A stretch of DNA of 64,000 nucleotides. It comes from Nitrosomonas sp. (GTDB taxonomy: Bacteria > Pseudomonadota > Gammaproteobacteria > Burkholderiales > Nitrosomonadaceae). A program made the translations under genes and the position numbers. This document shows, one piece after another, positions 16,621 to 25,362 of this stretch (its first letter is position 1; every line of letters starts with the position of its first letter). The stretch covers positions 1 through 64,000 of the forward strand of contig NZ_JAIEMO010000008.1 in the NCBI RefSeq assembly GCF_019752095.1, given 5' to 3'. Under the pieces are notes generated by a model, which was not told the DNA's origin, did not search any database, and saw only the letters and a program-made list of their open reading frames with translations.

Positions 16621-18306
16621 TCAAGCGTTACGAAAGCGTGAATGTTTGACAATCAAAATCGTAGCCAGTGGCAAAACAAAACCAATGATCGTGACGGTAA
16701 TCAATAACTGCCCCAGTTCGCTATAATCTGCCGGAATGGTGATTTGGCCGGAAACAGTATCTTTCACTTCACGTTTCACTTCGTAAATCTGGTTGAGATA
16801 CTTGGTTCCGAGTTGCGAAGCTGATAGTGCCAGATTGGTGAATGATGCCATTACGGCAAAAAAAGTGGCTTTAAGTTTTTCCGGTGCGGAATTGGCAATC
16901 CAAGCCAGCATTGGGATCATGGCAATCTGGCCGAGGGGCGATTCCAGTGCGGTATCAATCAATGCAATGAAACGGGCATCGACCACTCCGCCGGTCATAG
17001 CGGCTGTCCATTGATGCAGGCCAAAATACATACCTATGATCGGTAGTGAAAGAAATGTTCCTACGATAGTGAGAAAGCCAATGATATAGGCGATCGAGCG
17101 CTCAGCCATAAAACGGCGGAAAATGAACATGCCGAATAGCGTTAATGTGGCTCCCACCAATGACAAAACGGCAAGAAATTGCTGATCAAAGCCTAGTTCG
17201 TCAATCATCCACCAGGTAGAACCGGCACCGGGCCCAGGAATGGCGCGAAATATGAATATCAACACAGCCGTGCCCACTAGCACGTTGCGGGCCTCGGGCT
17301 CAAGCTCGCCGGTTAATCGCCACATCAAAAATATGACAATTACCATGGAGATGACAAAAATGAACTCCTCGCTGCCGGGCATGCGGCTCAGGCCAACGCT
17401 CAAGGATATGATTGTAAAAGCTAATCCACCGCCCAATATCCACCAGTTTACTTCCGGTGCTTCCGAGTGCATATTCAGTAACCTATCGACTTCCTGACGG
17501 CTGTGTCCCAACGCGAGAAAATGCTTGCGTTCGCGTCGACGTAACCAGGATGCAAAAACAACGCCAAAGATTGAAATCAGCGGAATAATCAAGGCGAGTT
17601 CATACACCAATAAATACACGGCTTCTTTTTCCACTTCTGGTAGTGATCCAGCGTCGCGGAGTACAAAAACATTGACAACGGATACCAGTACACCGCCGCC
17701 GATAATGGCGACTCGTCCCAAGGTTTGCATCGTGACATGCATCAGCTTGCGTTTCTCTAAATTCAGCTTATTGCCATTTTCATCGACACGCGGCACTGCT
17801 TCAACGGTCATGGCATCGGCAACCACATCCTGTAAAACATAACCGATCGGAGCCAGCAAGGCTGATGTTACAAACCAGGCTTCAACAGGAGCCATAGCGG
17901 TCATGGTCTCAGTATGTCCAAGCAAGCCAATCATGATCAACAGACTTAACATGATTAAACTGGCACCTAAATATACCAGCAAGCTCTTCCAGCGCCAGAT
18001 AAGATCAACCAAATGCCCCATCGGCATTTTGAGTGCCCACGGCAACATCATCCAGAATCCTAGCATGGCTAGAAATTCGGCGGAAAGCCCAAGTTTTTCC
18101 TTGACGTAGAACGTGCCAACAATACTTGTCAGACCCGAGATGCCGGCGGCGACGTATACCATTAACGGTGGTAAATAAGACAACCGCATTTCACGTCCAA
18201 GGGCAAGAATATTGGCGCTAAACCATTGTGATATTACGGATAGAAAGCCGTTTTCCGGTAATAGATTCTTCATAAGTTTGATATGGTTATAATTGCTAAA
18301 TGTCAT
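16621..18306 (-). CDS. Major-facilitator transporter related to the BT1 (folate/biopterin) family
   Basis: 561 residues, about 12-14 membrane helices. The loop VLQDVVADAMTVEAVP matches the conserved D-x3-D-A segment of BT1 transporters, and PWALKMPMGHLVDL fits the MFS loop 2-3 region. A central hydrophilic insert (about 190-270) has a charged stretch. The substrate is unknown; folate or pterin is only a family hint. Its ATG overlaps the protease stop (TAATG), so it is translated by coupling with the upstream gene. A second Met at 18273 is possible. Confidence 0.7.
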   Translation of the reverse strand: MTFSNYNHIKLMKNLLPENGFLSVISQWFSANILALGREMRLSYLPPLMVYVAAGISGLTSIVGTFYVKEKLGLSAEFLAMLGFWMMLPWALKMPMGHLVDLIWRWKSLLVYLGASLIMLSLLIMIGLLGHTETMTAMAPVEAWFVTSALLAPIGYVLQDVVADAMTVEAVPRVDENGNKLNLEKRKLMHVTMQTLGRVAIIGGGVLVSVVNVFVLRDAGSLPEVEKEAVYLLVYELALIIPLISIFGVVFASWLRRRERKHFLALGHSRQEVDRLLNMHSEAPEVNWWILGGGLAFTIISLSVGLSRMPGSEEFIFVISMVIVIFLMWRLTGELEPEARNVLVGTAVLIFIFRAIPGPGAGSTWWMIDELGFDQQFLAVLSLVGATLTLFGMFIFRRFMAERSIAYIIGFLTIVGTFLSLPIIGMYFGLHQWTAAMTGGVVDARFIALIDTALESPLGQIAMIPMLAWIANSAPEKLKATFFAVMASFTNLALSASQLGTKYLNQIYEVKREVKDTVSGQITIPADYSELGQLLITVTIIGFVLPLATILIVKHSRFRNA

Positions 18307-19448
18307 TACTTTTGTTTGGGTCTTACACCGATTTGTACTGGGAAAGATTTTTCTTGTTTATTGCGAATGACTGTAACAGTTACCGTTGTCCCAGGTGGTA
18401 ATGCGGCTACGTGATTGAGCATTTCCGATGAGTTTTTAAGTGATTTGTCCTCGATTGCAATCAGTATATCGCCTGGCTTCATTCCTGCTTTATCAGCCGG
18501 GCCGTCTTTGAGAGTACTGGCTATCAAGGCTCCCGATGGATTTTCCAGATTGAATGATTCTGCCAGCTCTTCTGTCATATCTTGCATGCTGACCCCTAAC
18601 CAGCCACGGATTACACCACCAGACTGGATAATTTGTTCCATAATCTGCTTGGCAATATGTATCGGAATCGCAAAGCCGATGCCGAGCGAGCCGCCACTGC
18701 GGGAATAAATTGCAGTGTTAATTCCAATTAGGTTTCCTGCGGTGTCGGTCAATGCTCCACCAGAGTTGCCAGGATTAATTGCTGCGTCGGTTTGAATGAA
18801 ATCTTCAAAGGTGTTAATTCCCACTCGACTCCTGCTCAGTGCACCAACAATTCCCATGGTAACACTTTGACCCACGGCAAAGGGATTGCCCACAGCGAGC
18901 ACGACATCACCTACTTTAACCTGTTGTGATTGGCCAAATGCTATGGCAGGCAAATCTTTTAAGTTAATTTTTAGTACCGCCAAGTCTGTTTCAGGGTCGG
19001 AACCAATCAAGCGAGCTTTAGTTTTTCTGCCATCAACCAGCGCAACTTCAACTTCGTCTGCGGTTTCGACGACATGGTGATTAGTCAATATATAACCATT
19101 AGGACTGACAATAACTCCCGAACCCAGGCTTGAAGTACGTCTTGGTTTGGATTCCAACTGGTCACCGAAGAATCTGCGAAACGTAGGGTCGTTCAGCAAA
19201 GGATGGATAGGCTCCTTGACTTCTTTACTGGTAAAAATATTGACGACAGATGGCATGGCAATTTCGGCTGCTTTGGCATAGCTATCCGGTCTTTCTGATG
19301 TAACCGCAGGCGCAACTTCTCTTATGGTTACAATTTCTCCTCGTGGTTTCCAAGAGAGTAAATCCGGTCGCAGTGTAGATACGACAAAAAAAATAGCCAG
19401 CAATACTGTTGCGGTTTGTGCAAAAATCAACCAAAGTCTGTACATCAA
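18306..19448 (-). CDS. DegS/AlgW-type periplasmic serine protease with one PDZ domain
   Basis: 380 residues. One N-terminal membrane anchor (about 5-24) is followed by a trypsin-like domain with catalytic His125 (TNHHVV), Asp155 (DPETDLAVL) and Ser229 (GNSGG). A single PDZ domain follows (about 280-375, GWLGVSMQDM...KPGDILIAI). The membrane anchor and single PDZ match DegS/AlgW-type site-1 proteases rather than soluble two-PDZ DegP. Such proteases sense misfolded outer-membrane proteins and trigger the envelope sigma-factor response. No anti-sigma gene is adjacent, so the regulatory role is inferred from architecture. Confidence 0.85.
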   Translation of the reverse strand: MMYRLWLIFAQTATVLLAIFFVVSTLRPDLLSWKPRGEIVTIREVAPAVTSERPDSYAKAAEIAMPSVVNIFTSKEVKEPIHPLLNDPTFRRFFGDQLESKPRRTSSLGSGVIVSPNGYILTNHHVVETADEVEVALVDGRKTKARLIGSDPETDLAVLKINLKDLPAIAFGQSQQVKVGDVVLAVGNPFAVGQSVTMGIVGALSRSRVGINTFEDFIQTDAAINPGNSGGALTDTAGNLIGINTAIYSRSGGSLGIGFAIPIHIAKQIMEQIIQSGGVIRGWLGVSMQDMTEELAESFNLENPSGALIASTLKDGPADKAGMKPGDILIAIEDKSLKNSSEMLNHVAALPPGTTVTVTVIRNKQEKSFPVQIGVRPKQK

Positions 19449-19525
19449 AGTGTATTACCCCACAATAAAATAGTCGTAGCGATGAATATATTGCGATGCA
19501 ATATAAGAAACCAAGGAGGAAATCA

Positions 19526-20272
19526 ATGAATCGAGATAAGCTGGAAAATCATCTGAATCAATTATTGGATATACCCCGCTTTCAAGATTATTGCCCAAAT
19601 GGCCTGCAAGTGGAAGGGCGCAGCGATATTCATATGGTTATTAGTGGTGTAACCGCTTCGCTTGATTTGCTGCAGGCGGCGCTGGCAGCTAAAGCAGACG
19701 CGGTTTTGGTTCATCACGGTTATTTCTGGCGTGGTGAAGATATGCGAATTACTGGTATAAAAAATCGCCGTATCGCTTTGTTAATGAATCATCAGATCAA
19801 TTTATTTGCCTATCATTTGCCGCTAGATGCACATCCGCAATTTGGCAATAATGCACAATTGGGTCAGAAATTAGGGTTTGTTGAAAACGGCCGTTTCGGC
19901 GGGCAGGATATCATGATGCAGGGAGAACTCAAAGAAACCATGAGCTTGTCTGCGTTAGGTCACCAAATATCGCGAACCTTATTGCGTACGCCAATGATAA
20001 TCGGTGATCTTGATAAAACCATACAGCGTATTGCCTGGTGCACCGGTTCTGCACAGAATTATTTTGACGCGGCGATTCTGCAAGGCGTTGACGCTTATTT
20101 AACAGGTGAGATTTCAGAACAGAATGTTCATGTTGCACGTGAATCGGGTGTTGCATTTATCGCCGCGGGGCATCATGCGACAGAACGCTATGGTGTACAA
20201 GCACTGGGCAATTACATTGCGCAGGAATTTGGAATACAACATCAATTTATTGATGTTGAAAATCCGGTGTAA
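19526..20272 (+). CDS. Nif3-like dinuclear metal-centre protein
   Basis: I start at ATG 19526, with AGGAGG at 19514-19519; ten upstream in-frame residues are excluded. The 248 residues carry the metal-ligand motifs of the Nif3/YbgI family: DYCPNGLQVEGR, VHHGYFW, AYHLPLDAH and, near the end, AAGHHATERYGV. The family forms hexameric toroids with a two-metal site. GTP cyclohydrolase-like activity has been proposed, but function is unsettled. Confidence 0.9.
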   Translation: MNRDKLENHLNQLLDIPRFQDYCPNGLQVEGRSDIHMVISGVTASLDLLQAALAAKADAVLVHHGYFWRGEDMRITGIKNRRIALLMNHQINLFAYHLPLDAHPQFGNNAQLGQKLGFVENGRFGGQDIMMQGELKETMSLSALGHQISRTLLRTPMIIGDLDKTIQRIAWCTGSAQNYFDAAILQGVDAYLTGEISEQNVHVARESGVAFIAAGHHATERYGVQALGNYIAQEFGIQHQFIDVENPV

Positions 20273-20322
20273 TGGGTGAAATTGACATCGAAATCATGTT
20301 GCGATAATTCTAATGCTGGTTT

Positions 20323-20436
20323 TTATTCATCTTTGTTTTTATCTTCTTTCGTTTTTTTTCCTGAAAACATGGTCCACCAGATAATAAAAAGAAATAAACC
20401 CATTGCCACAACTGCTTCGACTATTAGTAACCACAT
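20323..20436 (-). CDS. 37-residue single-pass membrane peptide
   Basis: A short open frame opposite the gap between the Nif3-like gene and mltA encodes MWLLIVEAVVAMGLF...IIWWTMF followed by a basic/acidic tail GKKTKEDKNKDE. The pattern of one hydrophobic helix, Trp belt and positive-inside tail is exactly that of genuine small membrane proteins. The ORF fills most of an otherwise empty 190-nt gap. The start lacks a strong Shine-Dalgarno sequence. It is similar in style to small membrane peptides of other betaproteobacteria, but I cannot name a family. Confidence 0.55.
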   Translation of the reverse strand: MWLLIVEAVVAMGLFLFIIWWTMFSGKKTKEDKNKDE

Positions 20437-20491
20437 AATTTAAGAGTGCTATCACATAATTGAATTGAGCTACTACTTTAACCAAAATCAG

Positions 20492-21694
20492 ATGAAAAAC
20501 CAATTAAGTTTTATCGTTATTACTTCTTTTCTATGGCTTGTTGCCTGCACTACCGGAAGTATCAGTCCAACACCGCCACCGGCACAGTCTGATGAAGTTA
20601 TAGCACCGTCTTCGCCTGAGAAGCCGCTGGCAAAGTCTATCCATAAGCGCGCGCAATGGTCTGCATTGACCGATTGGAATGGCGATGATCTACTTCCGGC
20701 ATGGCAGGCTTTTTTGCAAAGTTGTAGAGTTTTAAGTAAACAACCCATTTGGCAGGAAAATTGCAGAATTGCCGCGTCACTGCAACATCCCAGCAATTCA
20801 ACGTTAAAAAACTTTTTTGAAGCTTATTTCATTCCTTATCAAGTTATTAATGTCGATAATACTGAGGAAGGTTTGGTTACTGGTTACTATGAACCCTTGC
20901 TGAGAGGGAGTCGGGCATCCTCAAAACATTATCGTTTTCCAGTTTATGCCGCTCCTGATGAATTGTTAACCATCGAATTAGGCGAAGCCTATCCGGAGCT
21001 TAAAGATCTACGTTTGCGAGGGCGTTTGAATGGTCGCAAAGTGGTGCCCTACTACAGCAGAGCGGATATTATGAATAATCCGAAATTACTGAATGGATAC
21101 GAGCTGTTATGGGTGGAAGACGAAGTTGAATTGTTTTTCCTACATGTGCAAGGCTCCGGGCGAATAGTGTTTGATAACGGCGAAGTGATGAAAATAGGTT
21201 TTGCCGATCAAAACGGATTTCCGTATAACTCGATTGGTAAGCTTCTGGTGCAACGTGGTGAACTGCCTCTGGAACAAGCATCCATGCAAGGTATTAAGCA
21301 ATGGGGGCGACAAAACCCTAGTAAGCTGGCAGAGTTGTTACAGCAAAATGCGCGCTACGTATTTTTCCGCGAATTGCCATCCGATTTGTCAGGCCCCATC
21401 GGTGCTATGGGCGTGCCATTGACTGCTGGTAGAAGTATCGCTATTGATCCGCTATCAATTCCGCAGGGAGTGCCAGTGTTTCTGGCAACCACTTGGCCTA
21501 ATACGAATAAGCCTTTGAACCGACTCATGGTGGCGCAAGACGTTGGTGGTGCGATAAAAGGTGGAGTGCGCGCGGATTTCTTTTGGGGATTTGGCCATGA
21601 AGCCGGAAATCAGGCAGGAAAAATGAAGCAGGCGGGGAAAATGTGGATACTAATGCCGAAGGAATATCAGCCAGTTACGCTTACGCAGCAATAA
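20492..21694 (+). CDS. mltA: Membrane-bound lytic murein transglycosylase A
   Basis: I start at ATG 20492 rather than the in-frame TTG at 20465, because it gives a clean lipoprotein signal (MKNQLSFIVITSFLWLVAC). The mature part has the MltA domain (about 120-290: TGYYEPLLRGSR, VPYYSRADI, LLWVEDEVELFFLHVQGSGRI) and the C-terminal 3D domain with conserved Asp residues (MVAQDVGGAIKGGVRADFFWG). MltA cleaves the MurNAc-GlcNAc bond to form 1,6-anhydro ends. 400 residues, a normal length. Confidence 0.93.
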   Translation: MKNQLSFIVITSFLWLVACTTGSISPTPPPAQSDEVIAPSSPEKPLAKSIHKRAQWSALTDWNGDDLLPAWQAFLQSCRVLSKQPIWQENCRIAASLQHPSNSTLKNFFEAYFIPYQVINVDNTEEGLVTGYYEPLLRGSRASSKHYRFPVYAAPDELLTIELGEAYPELKDLRLRGRLNGRKVVPYYSRADIMNNPKLLNGYELLWVEDEVELFFLHVQGSGRIVFDNGEVMKIGFADQNGFPYNSIGKLLVQRGELPLEQASMQGIKQWGRQNPSKLAELLQQNARYVFFRELPSDLSGPIGAMGVPLTAGRSIAIDPLSIPQGVPVFLATTWPNTNKPLNRLMVAQDVGGAIKGGVRADFFWGFGHEAGNQAGKMKQAGKMWILMPKEYQPVTLTQQ

Positions 21695-21728
21695 AAAAGC
21701 TTGCTGCAATTTATCAGCAAGCTTTTTT
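21693..21728. terminator. Bidirectional terminator between mltA and dsbC
   Basis: AAAAAAGCTTGCTG and its exact complement enclose an 8-nt loop. The A tract on one side and the T tract on the other serve both convergent genes. The hairpin starts inside the mltA stop codon. Confidence 0.9.
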
Positions 21729-21741
21729 AGTTTCTTAGGTT

Positions 21742-22464
21742 TTATTTGTCCTTGCTCATGCTTTCCAGCTTTTCCTCAATGGCTGCAGCAGGAATCATCC
21801 CTCCAACAACCGAGCCATCAGCAAAAATTAGCGTCGGGGTGCCGGAAACTTTATTCTCACGGCCTGACTTTACCAAAGCTTCCAGCGGTGTTTCGCAGTC
21901 TTTTTCCGTTGGTGCGGTTCCTTTTAGCATAAAATCTTCCCACGCCTTGATTTGATTTTCAGCGCACCAGATTTTTTTTGATAACTCCATTGAGCCGTTA
22001 AGCACCGGGTAAAGCAGGTTATAAACGGTGATATTTGTGATGTTGATTAATTCTTTCTCCAATTGTTTGCAGTAAGGGCAATTGGGATCCGTATAAACTG
22101 CCACTTTGCGTTTTCCATCGCCCTTGACTGCTTTGATGGCATGTTGCAGAGGCAGGGAATCGAATGGCACGCGCCGCGCAGCCTTGATTTCTTGGATGCG
22201 CTCATTGGTCATGCTAGCCCGGGTTTTGGTATCGATAACATGACCGAAAAAGAGATAATTTGCTTTGTCATCGGAATAAAAGAGTTCGTCTCCTATAACG
22301 ACTTCGTATAGACCTGAAAAAGGTGTTTTCTTTATACTGTCAATTTTCTGGCCTTCGAAATGGGGTTGAACAGCCTCCTTAACAGCTTCTTCATTGGCCC
22401 AGAGTGTTCCGGAAAAAAAACTTAATGATAGGATGAAAATGAAAAGCTTTAAGTGTGTAGCCAT
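21742..22464 (-). CDS. dsbC: Periplasmic disulfide isomerase, DsbC family
   Basis: 240 residues: signal peptide (ending LWA), an N-terminal dimerisation domain and a thioredoxin fold with the redox motif CPYC (Cys129-Cys132, in TDPNCPYCKQLE). The conserved cis-Pro loop is VSGTPTLIF. The usual DsbC motif is CGYC; Pro in the second position may shift the redox potential. A second Cys pair (WCAE...DCETP) is also seen in family members. It lies 24 nt after the UbiH-type gene, so the two are probably co-transcribed. Confidence 0.9.
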   Translation of the reverse strand: MATHLKLFIFILSLSFFSGTLWANEEAVKEAVQPHFEGQKIDSIKKTPFSGLYEVVIGDELFYSDDKANYLFFGHVIDTKTRASMTNERIQEIKAARRVPFDSLPLQHAIKAVKGDGKRKVAVYTDPNCPYCKQLEKELINITNITVYNLLYPVLNGSMELSKKIWCAENQIKAWEDFMLKGTAPTEKDCETPLEALVKSGRENKVSGTPTLIFADGSVVGGMIPAAAIEEKLESMSKDK

Positions 22465-22488
22465 GACAACTCCAGTTTAAAAAGAAAT

Positions 22489-23658
22489 TTAGTTCAAAGC
22501 GTGCCGTATCAATCGATTTTTAATCAATGGTAAGTGATTGGTTATTTCAAGCCCTAAATTGCGTATGCGGGCTAATGTCGGATTGGGATTGTTGAATAAT
22601 TTCTGTAAGCCATCCGTGACCCATTCCAGAGCCAGAATATCTTCCTTGCGTGCCAGTTCGTAACACCGCAATAACATATAATTGCCACAATCTGTCAGCG
22701 CGTTTTGCGTGCTCAGTATAGCCGCAAGTTCCTGTGTGTCACGCAATCCAAGATTGACACCCTGACCAGCCAGCGGATGAATGCCATGCGCAGCATCACC
22801 GATTAGCACCAAGCGAGGCTTAACCAATTTTTTTACATGTACATAATTCAATGGAAAACCTACTGGCGGCGAAATCAGCTGCATTGTGCCCAGCGCATGT
22901 GAAGAAGCTTCTTCTACTTGCTGACAGAGTTTCTCCGCGGGCAAGTTGCGTAAAAAAACTGCGTGATCTTCAGTGGTAGACCAAACCATGGATATGCGCT
23001 TTCCTGGTAGCGGGAGTAACGCCAGTACACCATCCCGCCTGAACCATTGATGGGCAATCTGACGATGAGATAGTTCCGTGCTGAAATTGGCTACTACGCC
23101 AATTTGATGGTAAGCATGCCGCGATACCTCAATCTCAGCCTGTTTACGTACCCAAGAATTTACGCCATCTGCACCTATTATTAGTGCAGTTTCAAGTCGG
23201 GTGCCGTCTGACAGCTGCACATCGACATGCGTGTCATGCCAAGTGATTGCGGTACATTTTGCTGGGCAGAATATTTGTATATTTTCTTTTGAAGAACTGA
23301 GTGTTTGCCAGACAGCTGTTTGCAACTGACGGTTTTCAGCAATAAATGCCAATTCGGGTAAACCAATCTCGTACGCACTGAAATTAACATGTGCAGTATT
23401 GTCATCGCCAAATACTGCCATCTCATAAACTGGCGCTACCCGCTCAGCTTCTATCAGCTGCCATGCGCCCAGTTTTTGCAGGAAAGCAGCACTGCCCGGG
23501 CTAATCGCATACACCCGGCTATCCCAGCTCTCATCTTGAGGTGCCGGCGCGGATTCATGTGGTTCTATCAAGGCTATTTTTAGACCACTATCTTTAAGCG
23601 CAGCCACCAAGCTTGCACCGACGAGTCCGCCGCCGATTACTATGATATCGAATTTCAT
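22489..23658 (-). CDS. UbiH/UbiF/COQ6-family FAD hydroxylase of ubiquinone synthesis
   Basis: 389 residues. The N-terminal Rossmann motif DIIVIGGGLVGASLV, the middle DG motif GADGVNSWVRKQ and the GD motif LIGDAAHGIHPLAGQGVNLGLRD identify the class A flavin monooxygenases that hydroxylate ubiquinone precursors. UbiH, UbiF, UbiI, UbiL and UbiM cannot be separated by eye, so no symbol is given. Upstream of dsbC on the same strand. Confidence 0.88.
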   Translation of the reverse strand: MKFDIIVIGGGLVGASLVAALKDSGLKIALIEPHESAPAPQDESWDSRVYAISPGSAAFLQKLGAWQLIEAERVAPVYEMAVFGDDNTAHVNFSAYEIGLPELAFIAENRQLQTAVWQTLSSSKENIQIFCPAKCTAITWHDTHVDVQLSDGTRLETALIIGADGVNSWVRKQAEIEVSRHAYHQIGVVANFSTELSHRQIAHQWFRRDGVLALLPLPGKRISMVWSTTEDHAVFLRNLPAEKLCQQVEEASSHALGTMQLISPPVGFPLNYVHVKKLVKPRLVLIGDAAHGIHPLAGQGVNLGLRDTQELAAILSTQNALTDCGNYMLLRCYELARKEDILALEWVTDGLQKLFNNPNPTLARIRNLGLEITNHLPLIKNRLIRHALN

Positions 23659-23865
23659 GAAATTGATTATACAGCTGCTTTGGTATGGACAGGTAACACA
23701 AAGTTAATCATCGTTGAAAGCAAATTCTTGGTTGTCCAGATCAACGGGCAGTCGTGTATTTTCAACAGATAAACCAAAGCTACTGATTTACCTCTAAAGT
23801 ATCGGTAAACATTACACAATACCCTGAGAACACGCATAAACCCTTGTCATGTCACATTTTTGATC

Positions 23866-23894
23866 TTGACAAGCCATCCCCTCAAAGGCAAAAT
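23866..23894 (+). promoter_or_regulatory. Candidate sigma-70 promoter of the tRNA gene
   Basis: A consensus -35 TTGACA (23866-23871), a 17-bp spacer and CAAAAT (23889-23894; 4 of 6 matches to the -10) are followed by a GC-rich discriminator, GCGACC. The tRNA begins 25 nt downstream of the -10. The layout is typical of stable-RNA promoters. Confidence 0.55.
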
Positions 23895-23918
23895 GCGACC
23901 CTTGTGTTTTAAGCGCGT

Positions 23919-23994
23919 GGCGAATTAGCTCAGTGGTTAGAGCAGCGGAATCATAATCCGTTGGTCCGGGGTTCAAATCCCTGATTCGCCACCA
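23919..23994 (+). tRNA. tRNA with CAU anticodon, probably tRNA-Ile2 (lysidine type)
   Basis: A complete 76-nt cloverleaf with encoded CCA: acceptor GGCGAAT/ATTCGCC fully paired, D stem GCTC/GAGC, anticodon loop ATCATAA with CAT at 23952-23954, and T arm with TTCAAAT. The paired 1:72 position excludes initiator tRNA. The short D loop (AGTGGTTA), the variable loop TGGTC and the anticodon-stem layout resemble E. coli tRNA-Ile2 more than elongator tRNA-Met. Met remains possible. Confidence 0.93.
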
Positions 23995-24384
23995 TTCTTA
24001 TGGGCAAGGATCGGTTTTAATGGCTAATCTTTTTAGAGTTGTCACGAGGGATGGAGAGGATAGCTTTTTCTCCGTTGCTATCAGCTAAGGCACTTCTTTT
24101 TTCTTCTGTTTTCTTATTCCTATACAGTACAACTTAGCCTTCGATAAATTTACGAATACTATGACTCAATAGTCTGCCGCAAGTTGTGTACTTTCGGCTT
24201 CGGAATGAATGCGCTATAGTGAATACTTTGGTTCAGATGTTACGCTAGATTCGAAATTGCAGAGTTATACATTATTTTCAGAGTCGATTAATTCTGTGTG
24301 TCAACGATTAGTTCAGTGTTTGATTTAATCAGCTCATAGCGTGAGTTCGGTCTGCGGTCCGTATCAAATTCATAAAGGGCAATC
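23995..24384. other. 390-nt intergenic region upstream of cysK
   Basis: Between the tRNA and cysK. I see no open frame of note, no terminator hairpin with a T tract after the tRNA and no recognisable regulatory repeat. It presumably carries the cysK-cysE promoter. Confidence 0.4.
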
Positions 24385-25362
24385 ATGGCAAATTGGTTTA
24401 AAGACAACTCATTATCCATTGGACAAACTCCGTTAGTGCGGTTTAATCGGGTTGTTGATGGTGCGTCGGCAATCGTGTTGGGAAAAATTGAAGGGCGTAA
24501 TCCGGCGTATTCGGTTAAGTGTCGCATTGGTGTGGCGATGATTGACGATGCCGAACGTAGAGGATTATTGGGACCTGGGAAAGAAATCATTGAAGCTACC
24601 AGCGGCAATACGGGAATTGCGTTGGCTTTCGTGGCAGCCGCGCGAGGCATTCCGTTGACTTTGACGATGCCGGAAACGATGAGCGTGGAACGGCGTAAGT
24701 TGTTGGTTGCATTGGGTGCCAAGCTGGAATTAACCGAAGGCGCGCGTGGTATGAATGGAGCTTTGGCGAAGGCGGAAGAAATTGTTGCTTCTGATCCGGG
24801 GCGCTATGTGTTGTTGCAACAATTCAAGAACCCAGCCAACCCGGAAATTCATGAAAAAACTACCGGACCAGAAATATGGAACGATACGGATGGTGCTGTT
24901 GATATTTTTGTAGCAGGCGTGGGTACAGGTGGCACGATTACTGGTGTTTCTCGCTATATCAAAAAAACGAGGGGTAAAGCCATTACTTCGGTGGCGGTTG
25001 AGCCCACCGCGAGTCCAGTATTGTCACAAAAGCGTGCTGGAGTTTCATTGGCACCCGGGCCACATAAAATTCAAGGTATTGGTGCTGGTTTTGTGCCTGA
25101 TAATCTGGATCTTTCACTGGTGGATGAAATCGAGCAAGTTACCAATGAAGAGGCGATTCTATTTGCACGGCGCTTAGCGCGCGAGGAGGGTATTTTAGCT
25201 GGTATTTCCTGCGGTGCGGCTGTGGCGGCGGCAGTACGTCATGCTAAGCTTCCGCAGAATGCGGGGAAAACCATTGTAGTGATATTGCCTGATTCCGCTG
25301 AGCGTTACTTAAGCAGTATATTGTTCGAAGGTATGTTTAATGAACAAGGTTTGACAGCATAG
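24385..25362 (+). CDS. cysK: Cysteine synthase A
   Basis: 325 residues, PLP-dependent O-acetylserine sulfhydrylase. Residue Lys45 in AYSVKCRIG is the predicted Schiff base; note Cys-Arg where most CysK have Asp-Arg. [10 protein letters not shown] and the glycine-rich [14 protein letters not shown] phosphate-binding loop are intact, as is the late SCGAAVAAA. The gene overlaps cysE (TAGTG), so the enzymes of the cysteine synthase complex are made together. Confidence 0.92.
   Translation: MANWFKDNSLSIGQTPLVRFNRVVDGASAIVLGKIEGRNPAYSVKCRIGVAMIDDAERRGLLGPGKEIIEATSGNTGIALAFVAAARGIPLTLTMPETMSVERRKLLVALGAKLELTEGARGMNGALAKAEEIVASDPGRYVLLQQFKNPANPEIHEKTTGPEIWNDTDGAVDIFVAGVGTGGTITGVSRYIKKTRGKAITSVAVEPTASPVLSQKRAGVSLAPGPHKIQGIGAGFVPDNLDLSLVDEIEQVTNEEAILFARRLAREEGILAGISCGAAVAAAVRHAKLPQNAGKTIVVILPDSAERYLSSILFEGMFNEQGLTA

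Noticed and set aside
18306..19448. DegP-type protease-chaperone
   Set aside because: There is only one PDZ domain and an uncleaved-looking membrane anchor, which fits DegS/AlgW-type better.
23919..23994. Initiator tRNA-fMet
   Set aside because: Position 1 pairs with 72 (G-C), unlike initiator tRNAs, and the D and variable loops look like tRNA-Ile2.
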